From NCBI GenBank assembly GCA_013396655.1, contig WBMV01003261.1:42478-106477 (forward strand): 64,000 bases of DNA. Direction: 5' to 3'. Each line of letters starts with the position of its first letter. Positions within the stretch are counted from its first letter, which is position 1. This DNA is from Campylorhamphus procurvoides. Lineage: Eukaryota; Chordata; Aves; Passeriformes; Dendrocolaptidae. Below the pieces are notes generated by a model. It was not told the origin of the DNA. It made no database searches and saw only the letters and a list, made by a program, of their open reading frames with translations. Made by a program: the position numbers and the translations under genes. This document shows positions 21,099 to 40,110 of the stretch, in pieces.

Positions 21099-22680
21099 NA
21101 ACAGCTGGCTGAACTTGAGACAGCAGTGTGCCCAGAAGGCCAAGAAGACCAGTGGTATCCTGGCCTGTATCAAAGTGTGTCCAGCAGCACCAGGGTAGTG
21201 ATTATCCCTCTGCCCTCAGCACTGCATACTGCCCTTGAGTACTGTGTCCAGTTCTGGGGCACTCAGTTCTGGAGGGACATCAAGGTGCTGGAGCATGTCC
21301 AGAAAAGGCCAGTGGAGCTGATGAAGGGTCTAGAGGGTAATTCATATGAGAAGTGGCAGAGGCAGTTGAGGTTGTTTAGCCTGAAGAACAGAAGGCTGAG
21401 GTGGGGGCCTTACCACTCTGCAACAGCCTTGAAAGGAGGTTGTAAAGTAGGTTGTATCAAGGTGAGGGTCGTCTTATTCTCCCAGGCAGCTAGTGACAGG
21501 ACGAGAGGATGTAGTTCTATGCTGCGCCAGGGGAAGTTTAGTTTGGACATGAGGAGGAATTGCCTTGCAGGAGGGATGATTCAACTTTGGAATGGATAGA
21601 ACAGAGCACCCAGGGTGTAAGGACTTAGAGTACATAAATATAATACATCTGAAAAGATAGAAAGTATCATAAATATCTGTACTGTAGCTACATTCACCTG
21701 GAGGTGTGTAAGAAAAGGCTGCAGGTGATACCTAGTGCCATGGTCCAGTCGGCATGGCCGTGTTCAGGTAAAGGTTGGACTTGATGATCTCATACATCTT
21801 TTCCAAAGTGATTGTTTCTGCAATCCTGTGGAAGGAAAAGTAAAAATAGGATATTTCACATCAATCTTAAACCTGCTAGAAAGAAGTTCCATTTTGTTCT
21901 TCTGCCATTTTGATGATTTCTTCCTCATATTAACTTCCTTAATAGTGATCCTTTTTACTTAGTTTTGTCTCACATTATAGTATGTCATAGGGCAGCAGCA
22001 TTTATCAGAATACTTTTTGAAGCAAAAAGCAATTATTCAAGATAAATATAAAGAACAGTATAAGTGAGATTTCAAGCTCTTTTTGAATATTCTTTTTACA
22101 TAATTTTAAATTGACTCCTTGCCTGAGGCTTTATTCAGAAGAAAAAGTAGTCCTGAGAAGTATTCTCATCCTTTACAAATATTAATGAACATAAACTTGA
22201 AAATGTTATCCTCAAATATGAAATGGGGTTGTGAGAAGGAGAGACAAATGGGCTGTGCCACAGAATGTCTTGGTCAAAACTGTCCTAAGAATGTACTAGC
22301 ACACTAAGAAATCCTTTTCACACCTCTGGACTACAGGTGTTTAAATGCTTCCATTCAAGAACGATGAATTATATTGCATTTAAAATATTTTAGATTACCT
22401 TACATTGTGTGTTTTTAAATGAATTCTCTTTTATGCCAGAATGTTTATGGCAAGATGTGGTATAGTAAATATACCTCCTTGGTTTTTTAGGTAGTTCATG
22501 AAGTTAAATGACCCCTTTTTCTTCTTTTCTAATTTTATAATGATAGATACCTTCCATACTGGAATGCAATCTATATGTAGATTTTATCCAGCTGTCTTCT
22601 CACATAAGTTTTTTCTACCCAGCGGGGGGTATACCTTACTCAGTTAAGGGGTTCAGTGGGTCAGCAGTGGGCCAGCAGTT

Positions 22681-23244
22681 TGTTTGTGCGATTGTGATGG
22701 CTCTGGCTGGAATGGAGTTAACCTCCCTCCTACCAGTCCTTATAGTGCTGTGCTTTGCATTTGTGGTTCAGTAGGGTTGATAACTCTCCAGCGTTACGAC
22801 TCCAATGTTTTGTCTGCTGCTGAGCAGCACTTGCACCGTGCCAAGGCTTTGCCTCCAAAGTACCCCTCCACCCCAAGGCCAGTAGGCTGAAGGTGAACTG
22901 GGACCTAGATAAGACAGCTGGCCCAAACTGACAGAATGAACAGCAGTAAAAGCTGAGGGAAAGAAAGAGGATGCAGGGACTTTCCTTATCACGGCACTTG
23001 TCTTCCCAGTTAGTCATTATGGGTGCTGAGACCGTGCTTTCCAGGAAGTGACTGGACATCTGACTGCTGATGGGAAATAGTAAATAAATTCCTCTTCTTG
23101 CTTTGCTGGCATATGCATTCTTCACTTTTATTAAGCTGCTTTTATCTCAGCATGGGAGCTTTTTTGTCCTAAATTCTCCTCATGTCCTGTTGAGGTGGGA
23201 GAGTAGGGGAATGTATCAGGCAAGCAGCTGGGGTCAACCCATCA
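22681..23244 (+). mobile_element. Avian ERVL-type solo LTR, + strand, degraded
   Basis: The sequence GTGATGGCTCTGGCTGGAAT, then a TAAAAGCTGAGG TATA-like region (about 22946), then an AATAAA poly-A signal (23083-23088), then a terminus GGGGTCAACCCATCA resembles a common bird ERVL LTR as I recall it. The exact ends are uncertain and no target duplication was recognised, so it is older or more damaged than the LTR at 15669. The open frames in it, on either strand, are not genes. Confidence 0.62.
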
Positions 23245-23740
23245 TGATAATAAGAAAAACTTCAATTTCTGTACATGTATCACTCTCAAGATAGGACATT
23301 TTAAGAATTTTCCATCCTTTGGTATTAATTATGACTCTGAAGCCAAACAGTGACGTTTTGATAAATCCCTATATAAGTAGCTTTTAAAAATATTTAGTGC
23401 TGTTTCAGCCAGAAGACATTAATCAAAACTAGAGCTCTCTTCTGTTTGTGTATAGTAATTTCAGTTGAGATTTATGTAAGTCATAAAATAGTATAACAGT
23501 GCTAGACAACATTTTAAGATCTACTTTTGAAATGTCAAAATATACTTGCAAAGAGATACGTAGCAGTTCGTGTCTTACATGTGATAGGCAGTTGACAAAA
23601 ACATTTGTGGCCAGTGTTTATTCTATGTGACGGAAACTAGCAGAGGTGTCAAAGAGTAGTGCACTAAACTTATCCTTCCACATGTGCTTTTAGCTACTGA
23701 CATTGTATTTATATTATTTCAGTTCATGTCTGTGTTATAG

Positions 23741-30998
<7,258 letters not shown>

Positions 30999-33900
30999 TG
31001 AAGACTGCACCAGCAAGAACATAATGTATTGGTTAGGTCTAAAATATTCTTATTGTCCAACTTTTGCTGCTATGTTGAAGGCATAAAAAAGTTTTGAACC
31101 ACACTGTGGAAACTTAAATCAGCATTCCTAAGTGCTGAATCAAGACTATGATAGGACTCAATTGGAACTATTCGATTGCCATGGATCTTGACATATTCCT
31201 TACATCTTTAGACACTTCATAAGTGTCATCCTTCAGATATATGAAGAGTTCTTTTATGGTAGGGAAGAGTAGTAATCGGTATACATTACAACTTTCTGTG
31301 CTTGCAGAAGCTTGCTATGTTTTTAAATACCTGAATTTAGCCTTTCTTAGATTTTGGAAACTTTCAGGTAAATTTTCTTTCTCTCAGACTGTTTCATTTT
31401 CAAGTCTTGAGCATTTTTTGGCTCCACTGAGATCAAATCACTTTATAAATAATTTAAGTATTGAAGACCTGAAAGCAAAGATTCTAAACTTAACTCATAA
31501 AAAAATCTGTGATTTTGTTGTACTTGAGGATTCTTGCTGTTCTTTGTAATACTCCTGAGTAATACTGCATGTGTCTTTTCAGAGTGGGAGTAAATATGGT
31601 AAGGAGCGTGGTAAGGATTGATTGTTGGAAGGTCTTTTCAGAACCAGGAAATCTGATAATATTATGATTTCCAAAATTTATGGGTAAAGGATTTTAAGAG
31701 CAAAACTATGCTTTGTGGTTTGACAGAGTAAGTTTTATTGTAGAGGAACTACAGACAATACCAAACTGAATATACAGTGTAGTTTTTGTGTGTAATTTGC
31801 TAAAGATAGCTAACAATCTCAACCTACTTACTTTCAAACACGATGTTTGTGGGAGTGCATTGTGTAATACTGTGCTAGGAGCTAATCCGGATTGTGGTGC
31901 TTGGGGAGAAAATCTTTGAATTATACATCAGCTGTAAATTTCAGCAGGTCTCTGAAACTACAGGAGTTTAATGCTTGACATTTTCATGTAGTCAGTGAAG
32001 AAGAAAAACCTAGAAACATAAAGTCCAGTTCTGAGTCCTTGAATGTTTACCTTATTATACAGTGAAAGTATTTACAGTACATTTGCATACAGTGCTTATA
32101 ATTTGTACCTGCTCAAGGTTATTTTAAGATAATTCTTTTTAATTATGAAATACTCTGATTGTGACAACATAGAAGTTTACTTTGTCTTTCAGGTTCTGTG
32201 TCTTGAGTTGGCTCTAATATTTGTGTTAAGTCCTTTATTATAAAAAAGGCAGCCCTAAAAGAAATCATCTGATCCCTCTGTCTAATGCTGGCAGAATCAT
32301 CCAGTCCATCTGCATCATTTATAGTGGAAGTTCTGACCTGTTCTAGACATTCCTGAGCAGTGAGTTTAGAAGTCCACAGGGGAGTTAACTGTTTTGTTTT
32401 CCCTTACATTTTACCCGAATTCTCCTGTTGGATTTTAAGCTAATTTGTTCATGTCCTGATTATTATTCATGCAGAACAGGCTACTAATTTTGGTTTTTTT
32501 AACATTTTGGATCATAGAAGAGTTGTCTCCCTGTTCAGTAAAGTTGTAAGATTAACAGCCACTGCTTGGGCAGTCTTTCCCCATAGTTGCTGTTTTCTAG
32601 ATGTCTTGGTTGTTTTCACTGATTCCTCCTAGTTTTTCTACCTGTAACTGATGTCTTTCTGGAAGTTTGGTCAACAGCTAGACATCAGAATTCCAGATGC
32701 AGCGTCTTTTGAATAAGGTGGAGGAGTTGATTTGCATAACTTCTAGGATACTTATACCTCACAATCTGGTATTTCATTTTCTTAACATGAAATGTATTGA
32801 CTCCTGTTAAATTTTGATCCAGTATAAGACCTTAATCCTTCTCTGTGGATCTAGTTCCTTGCCAACTTTTGAAAATCATGTTTCATATAGTTAATCTTTC
32901 CTTCCTGGTAAGAAGATTTAACATGTGCCCTTGTTGAATGATATCCAAGTTTTCTTCACCAAAATTACTCTGAATTTTAAGCCTGTCTTTAGGTGAACTT
33001 CTAGTCAGTTTGGTGTTCTTTTGAGATTTAGTAGGCATACCTTCTGTTCTGTCTTTCTAAAGACACTAAAAACACTGAAAATGCTGCACCATTTAATAAA
33101 GAGTCATTAAGGACTACTCTGAAAACAATTTCTTACCAGGTCTCCATATACTTGATAGTAATTGTTTTTATTATTTAGTTCTGAGAGTGGTTTATGAGGC
33201 CAAGTTAGAACTATGTTGCTAATCAAGATGGTACATATACTGACCGTTTTTCACCATGGCTTGTTATTCTATTGAGAGAAGTTATTCTCCCTTTTCTGTT
33301 GAGTTGTTAATCATGTTTTCAAATTAGCTAAGTTAACTTAAGTCAGATTGCTTCACAGAGCATTGCAGTCACTAAATCTGTACATAGTTTAACGTGGTTT
33401 AAGGCGCCCTTAAGAGTGTGCTGAAACAAATGCAAATTTAGGAACTACTAATGCTTTTTAGACTCCTTTCAGTGGAATTACATTTATAGTGTAATGCGGC
33501 TTGTGCATGTTCATAATAAAACTCTTAGTTGGGTAGATAGTGAAATGTAAGAAAAGTTTTCTGTGTTTTTTTTCATTATCTTATTTTCCATGCATGTAAA
33601 ACAGAGTTCTTTGTGACAGCCATTGATCTCTCAGCAGAATCACTTTCATGTTTTCTTTGAGAAAGTGCTTGATTTTTCTGTAATAACATCTCTAGAAGAT
33701 GTCATAATAATTGTGTACAGCATATTCAAGGAAATATATAACTAATACAAACATGGAAAAATAGTGGTATACAGTTTATCAGCATTTGTATCTTGTGGTT
33801 TTGCCACTGTAACCTGTAATAGTGTCATGCATATTGCATCAAAACTGTGAAGTGTTTCATGTTCACTTGTATGCAGTGAACTAGTTATATCAGTAGAACT

Positions 33901-34622
33901 GATAATGATAAAAATAAAAACTGAAAAAAGTAGAAGTAGTGAGTTCTGAATTGAGTGATACTTTTAATTCATAAGGTACCCTTTTAACTGTGTTCAGCGT
34001 CATGCCATTTTCCAAGGGTAGGTCTATTTTTATTGCACTATTACAGGAGAAGATTTATTTACCAGCAGCAAGGGATGCCCCTCCTTTTTTTCTCTTGCTG
34101 TTGCTGCTGTTACAGCTTTATAACTACTCCCAGGGATTTCTGAGTAAAACTTTGCGTTTCTGTTCACTAAATTAGTTTCACAGTATCAATATCTAGTCCG
34201 CAGCTGTCTCTTTTTTTTGTCATGTGAAGTTGTCTAGATTTTGCCTCATGGAGCAGCCACAGCTCTGACTGTGGAAATAGGTACCTGCTCCTTTTCAGTT
34301 AGACCCTGAACCCTCTGCTGTTTTACCCAACACTGAAGAGTCTAGTTCCCCACAGGATCTGCCGTACACCTCAAGGTCTGTATGCTTGTGTGTATACTGG
34401 CTAAGTATGTTAACTCCTGTCTTTCTAGGAGGTCAAGTACCTGAGTTTGGAAGCAAGGGGCTAAATAACTATAGAAGCCAAACCTATGATCATAGACAGT
34501 ATTTAGTGAGATTGCGCTTCTGCCCTGAGCAGCCTGTAATGCACTGACAGTCTCCCAGGAAAGTTCTAAGCCACGAACAGGCTTCATCACTAGCTGTCGC
34601 TGCAGCCTGCTGTTCTCTAACC

Positions 34623-34636
34623 GTTGACATGGCAAC
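34623..34636 (+). promoter_or_regulatory. RFX X-box-like site
   Basis: GTTGACATGGCAAC differs by one base from the symmetric X-box GTTGCCATGGCAAC. One half-site (GGCAAC) fits the RFX consensus; the other is imperfect. It lies in the large intron. Binding is inferred only. Confidence 0.35.
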
Positions 34637-36884
34637 CATATTTCCTTAAAAAGAACCCCAAACCTGGAAGGAGGAGTTTGCTTCCTGATTCTACAAAACA
34701 TTTATATTCTGGAAGTATTTCATGCTCTAGCAGATTCTGTCGCTGCACCACTCCAAACAGAACTGCAAAATACTTTGCTGGATCCTATGACGTATTATTT
34801 TCCAGAGGGGTCATCTACTAAGAGCTCTATTGTCTAGGACAGGCTTCAAGAACCAGAGGATTTTTTTAAGTAGTTACAAGACCTTTAAGACAGTTGCATC
34901 TGGTTTCAGCTTCTCATTCACCTTAATTGCTGGCTAGATTACATGAATAAAGTTTTAGTCCATAGCTGTTCAGCTAATTTGAAATAGCTTTGCATGTTGG
35001 CCAGAGAAACATATCTGAGTGTAAAATTAGGAATATCTCTGCTTCATGCAGACATGTAAAAGTTATGTTTGTTTTGTGGATCTAAAAATTGTCAGTGAAT
35101 TTCAGACATTTGGATTGTAATTAGTCCATCTTAGTTAAAGAAAACCAGTGGTGGCTTTCATACATACAGAATATCTGGTGAATAGTGTTTAACATAATCA
35201 TGACATAAATTTTATTCTTTTATGTTTGCGAAACTAAGGTTATGTTGTCTAATAAGTCAAACTACTTAGCAAAAAAATTGTTGGACGTGTTTTCAAATGT
35301 TTTCTCATTGGATGGAACTTTACTTAACTTTCTGATTTTACACACTTTCTACCAGTCTGTTAGGCTAGGTTTGACCTCAGAGATAGTAAAGATGGGCTAA
35401 CTTGTTGCTACAACTTAGTATAAATTACTGAAGGTTTTTCAGGGAGGTTTGTGTTTTCTGAGAGGGCTTCATTTTTATGTATACTACTTTAGAATCAATA
35501 CTGGGAAGATATTCTGAGGCATGGTTTTGTAAACTGTGATGATGAAATTTGATTTTACAGTAGTCTTCATTAGATACTGAAATAGCTGACTGGAAAATTA
35601 GCATTACATTCTGTAATTGTTTTAGTCTATATTGGAGCTGAAATTCTGAGGAGAAAAAATTAACTTTTTACCCAGTACATAGTTTATTGATATGGTTCAT
35701 GTGCGTAATAGCCCTGGACCCCTGGTTTTCTTGCTTCGTTAATCCTCTATACCATTTTTGGTTACAATTGCAAAGTTTCCTGACTTGCTTCTAAACCTGT
35801 TAAACAGTCAGGTAAGTGATTATTTGCCCAGGACATTTGAAGAAAGTTGCATTCTGGTCTAAACTCTGCTCTGTAGTATTGAATTGCAGATCTGGGTGAA
35901 TTTGTTAAGCTGTAAGGGTAATAAGTCACATTTAAAAGACTGTCACTGGAGGCTTAAAAAGTTTACCATCCCAGGGTGTTGTCTCTTTTGTGACCAGCAG
36001 TCATCAGAATGGCTCAGGTACTATTTTCTAGTGTGCAGTTTGGGACTGGTAAGTCTTTTGCATGTGGAAGCTGATATTTTGAAGGATTAGAAAGTTGGAC
36101 ATGGCATTAGTGCCTCATTGAACCAGGCCATTGTTATGTTCTGCATATTACTAGGTATCATTCATGTGCATTTAATGAAATTCAATTCAGAATCTACTTA
36201 TGAAAAAAAAACAGGTAGTTTTAAGTTCCAGTGAAATTAAAACTAATGACACAGTTTAGGTGAAAGGTGTTTTTTTTGGTTTTTCAGGGATGAGAGGGAA
36301 TTTAAATGCATGTGTTTGATATCTTTGGTTCTCTATTTTGGCAAGATGGTTTTTGTTAGTATGTAGTAAAGAGCCTCATGAACGCTCTGGGTGACCTTCT
36401 CAGAATGCAAAATCATGATTGAGAGTATTGGTTGTGGAAACTAAAAAAGTACTTCAATATTTCAGACATAATCTCTGTAAAGTAGTTTTTAGTGTTTGAA
36501 ATTTTTTTTTACAAGGAACATTGCCATATTTTTTTTTGTCTGTGATTTTGACATGTAAAATATCATAACAAATATTAATGTAATTTCAAGTGGAATTATG
36601 TATCTATTTCCCTTTGGAATAAAATTGGAATAGTAATGACATGTAAGTACCTTTCTGTATTTTTAAAAAATGTGACGAGCATTTTTAGTATTAGACTGAA
36701 ATAAACCCCATTTTCTTTGAAATAGCTGTAGTTTCTGACATGCTAAGTTTATGTAGCCTGGAAGCTGTGAGTTACATCTCTTGCTTTCAGGTTTAGTTGT
36801 ATTACTACTATTTTGAATGCAAAATTTGGCCTGAAAAAAATTAAGTCCTGTGGTTAAGATGCCAGAAATACTGTTCAGTCAGCT

Positions 36885-37250
36885 GCCTGGAGAAGAAGAG
36901 CATGAGGGCAGACCTCATCACAGACTGCAGCCTCTTCATGAGGGGAATAAGAGGGGCAGGCACTGATCTCTTCTCAGTGGTGACCAGTGACAAGACCTGA
37001 GGGAGCAGACTGAAGTCGTGTCATGGGAGGTTTAGGCTGGATATTAGGAAGAGGTTCTTCACCCAGAGGGTAGTTGGGCACTGGAACAAGCTCTCCGTGG
37101 AAGTGGTCACAGCACCGGGTTTGTTTGAGTTAAGCATTTGGACAATACTCTCAGACACATGGTGTGACTCTTGAGGTGTCCTGTGCAGGGCCAGGAGCTG
37201 GAGTTAGTGATCCTTGTGTGTCTCTTCCAACTCAGGATTTCTGTGATTCT
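36885..37250 (+). mobile_element. CR1 LINE 3' end, + strand
   Basis: Degraded CR1 tail. It includes GGTTTAGGCTGGATATTAGG, AGGTTCTTCACCCAGAGGGT, GACACATGGTGTGACTCTTG and the terminal CTCTTCCAACTCAGG...CTGTGATTCT. It is truncated at the 5' side, as usual for CR1. Family assigned from recalled bird CR1 consensus. Confidence 0.85.
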
Positions 37251-39639
37251 AAAACTAAAAGAAAAACAACTATTAAATAATTCACAAAATCTACAAGAAA
37301 AGTCTGCATTAAAAGTCTAAAACATTATTGTTGCTAGGGGTGTATGGCAATGGGATGAGAAACAGCAAACATTTTAATACTTGGGTCCACTGTAGTTATG
37401 TTCTCTGACATGCTTTGACAGTAATAATGGTAGATAGATAACCTTTTGTCACCTATCAATTTTTGAATAAAGACAGCGCATTTTCATTTGTTGAAAAAAT
37501 AAATTAAAAATAATAATAAAAATAAATCTACCTTGCATTTGCAACATGGGCAAGAAGTTACTCATACCCTTCCAAGTGTATATTGTGGCTGAAGTATTTA
37601 TTCACTCTGTGAAAAGAGATATTTTAATAGTTTGCTTTGTCATCTGAGGCAGACAGGCACACCTTTTTTGTAGAAGGCCATCTTCTAAAGGCAGACCTGA
37701 GCAGGTGATGGGAAGCTGCACTGCTGTTTTTCATGCAGTGGGCATGACAGGAAAAAGTAATTCTTCTGATGGATTGGTACATGTATGCAGAGCTCTGCTC
37801 TTTTTATAGAAACACACAACTTAAATGATATCAATTTGTCTCTTGTATGTAAGCAAGTATGGAAGTACTAACATAGCAAATATGGAAGAACAGAAATGTT
37901 TCAGGCTGGATTTCTCAAAAATTACTCAGCCTATCCTTAGGTATGTCATGAGTATCATGAGATTCTTGGGCCATCCTGACGTACCCTGCTTGATGAGTAC
38001 AATAGTGTACTTCCTTATTCTAAGAGTAAAATTTTAATCTTAAAAAAACCCTACAAAGACTTTTCAGTAAGCACAACCATGTTATTTTGCCTTGTACTCT
38101 GAAATTGTCATGTTTAAGTGTTACAAATTACGGTTTCAAGGTACCCATCATATTTCCTTTTCAGTTGCCTCTGACAGTGTAATAAAACATTTTGAGCTGG
38201 TTTTCAAGCTCAGAACTAAGAACTTTGTTGCTGCTTACACTTTTACTTTAGTTTTTCTTATATGCACCTATGCTATACTATACTATGCCATCCTATACAT
38301 TATTCTCTTGGGAAACTTCATGTCGTCGTAACTTTCACTGGCTTTTTAGGAATCTTCTTTGTATTGTTTGGATAGTGTTTGCTTTGGTAAGAGTTTTTAG
38401 CATCAAATTGTGATTTGCATTGCAGTTTATCCGAGAAGTCCAAAAAGACCTTCTAGATAGAGACTGTTCATGTTAAATTTTTACTTTTAGGCTGTGACAG
38501 GCATATTAAAGGGTAGCTAAGATTTTCTCAGCAAGTTATCCAAAGTTTGATTTAGTTTCATTTCATGCAATCTTCCTGCAAATTCTTATAATTTATTAAA
38601 AAACTACAGTGGAATTGACATATTGTTTATTCACAGTCTATTCCTATAAACAATTCTTTCCCCTTGGTTGGCATAGGAAGTGAATGTTCTCATTTCTTGG
38701 CATATATTTTTCTTATATCATATTCTCTTATGTCCTTCCTGTTCTTAGTTGCCTCGGAGTACCTACATTAATGATGATAAATCTCTAAACCCAGTTTCCT
38801 GTGCTATTGGAAAAATCCTTAAGCTGTTTTTTGTGATTAAGTAGATACAAGAGATCTATGAGCATCCACTGAAAAATAATTAAACTATAATGGTTGCTGA
38901 AAGCTGTTCATTTTTTTCCTCCCATTGTATTTATTTTTTTCAAGATACTTTATCTGTTTTGTTTTGAGTTTATTTTCTCAATTTTGCTCCCATTTAGCTA
39001 TGTACCAAATTTTAAAATTGTAATAAAAATGACTGCTTGAGAATGTATAAATTTACTTAAGTAAAGGAGAGAAGAACATACAAGAAAAAATACTTAATGG
39101 AATGACTGTTGGGAGCTGAGTTTACTTTGACATGCATAAAGGTGCCAGTTTAGGCTTTGTGCTATAAACTTCTCATGTTGCATCTTTAGGAGCAGTAGTG
39201 TTTCAGGGCACGTATAAAATTTATGCTTATGTGTAAAATAGAAGCCTTTTGTTAGTCTGGTCGGTTGTTGATCAAAAAGAAAGAAAATTTTTACTGTTTT
39301 TCTGGGCTGTTAGAAGGCACCACTGAATATATGTTTACTTGAGAGCCAAATAAGTCTCTTATTCTACGGCTATGGGTTTGGCTCAAAATGAATGATTTTG
39401 CGCTGAAAATCTGCTAATCATCCCTTTGTGTTTTAGTCCTCAGCTGTGTTGTTTCCATAGTAGAAGAGAAAGCATCTTGTTCTTTATAAGAAACATTCTA
39501 TTAGGATATGGTATCCTGCTGTTTCAGTTTAAAAGAAGACTAAGATGTCTGTCTGGACTAGGAAGGGAGCCTCTTCCTCCAAACAACCACAACCTTTAAA
39601 ATTAAGATACTTTAATCAGAAAATGTATAGAAGTGGGTA

Positions 39640-40110
39640 ACAGTTCTCCGTGCCGTTTCGGTGCAGTTGTACTTACGGACAGCGGGAGGCGATGCCGGGC
39701 CCCGGGTGGGAGGCGGTGACTGCGAAAATGCCTCCTGGGGTCGGTTCCCTGAGGCTGGTTCCAAAAGAACTCACGTGGAATATGTTAGTCACAAGAGACA
39801 CGGTGAAACCTTTCCTGTGGGCAGTGCAGAGACCCTCTCCTTGTCCTTTGCCCCAAAGTGTGGCAGGGATGGGGGGGCTGGCAGCTCCTCTCAGGGGGGG
39901 TCCGCCCCCAGGGAGTCTGCAGCACATCCAGGGAGCGGGGACTGCTCTCCCTCTGTCCGAAGAAACAGCACAGGGTGAGCGGGGTTGGGGGGCTGAGCCA
40001 AGGGAGCTCCCTCCAAGGGCTTCCACCAGCTCAGCAAGTGGTGGCTGGCACCCACACCACAGACAGAGCAGAGCAGTGTGGCCAGCACCAGGAATAAACC
40101 TCTTTGTCCC
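39640..40110. other. GC- and CpG-rich patch in the large intron; identity unresolved
   Basis: Composition changes abruptly from AT-rich intron to GC-rich sequence, with roughly 17 CpG between about 39650 and 39990. It includes GCGGGAGGCGATGCCGGGCC. A GGAATAAACCTC poly-A-like motif lies near 40091. Open frames occur in several frames on both strands, as expected from GC-rich noncoding DNA. It could be part of an endogenous retroelement LTR or a CpG-island-like internal promoter. I could not find bounding terminal repeats. Confidence 0.45.

Larger units (their letters stand above)
20576..21830 (+). mobile_element. CR1 LINE 3' fragment, + strand, misassembled
   Basis: Three pieces follow the order of a CR1 3' region: 20576-20621 (GTGCACCCTCAGTAAATT), 20742-20813 (TCTGGACAGGCTGGATCAGT), and 21100-21830 (GTGCCCAGAAGGCCAAGAAG through GTTGGACTTGATGATCTCA). 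Two further pieces, 20623-20740 and 20815-21098, are copies of 21383-21500 and 21509-21792. Single Ns at 20622, 20741, 20814 and 21099 sit at every join. CR1 assignment is from recalled consensus. About 75 bp of non-CR1 sequence interrupts the element after CCCAGGG. The open frames here are degraded. Confidence 0.85.

Noticed and set aside
21081..21599. 172-residue open frame
   Set aside because: It runs through CR1 3' sequence with Ns and duplicate blocks. It is transposon-derived and not a host gene.
34342..34701. 119-residue minus-strand open frame
   Set aside because: No domain seen, no splice context, and not part of a recognised repeat; chance frame in intron.
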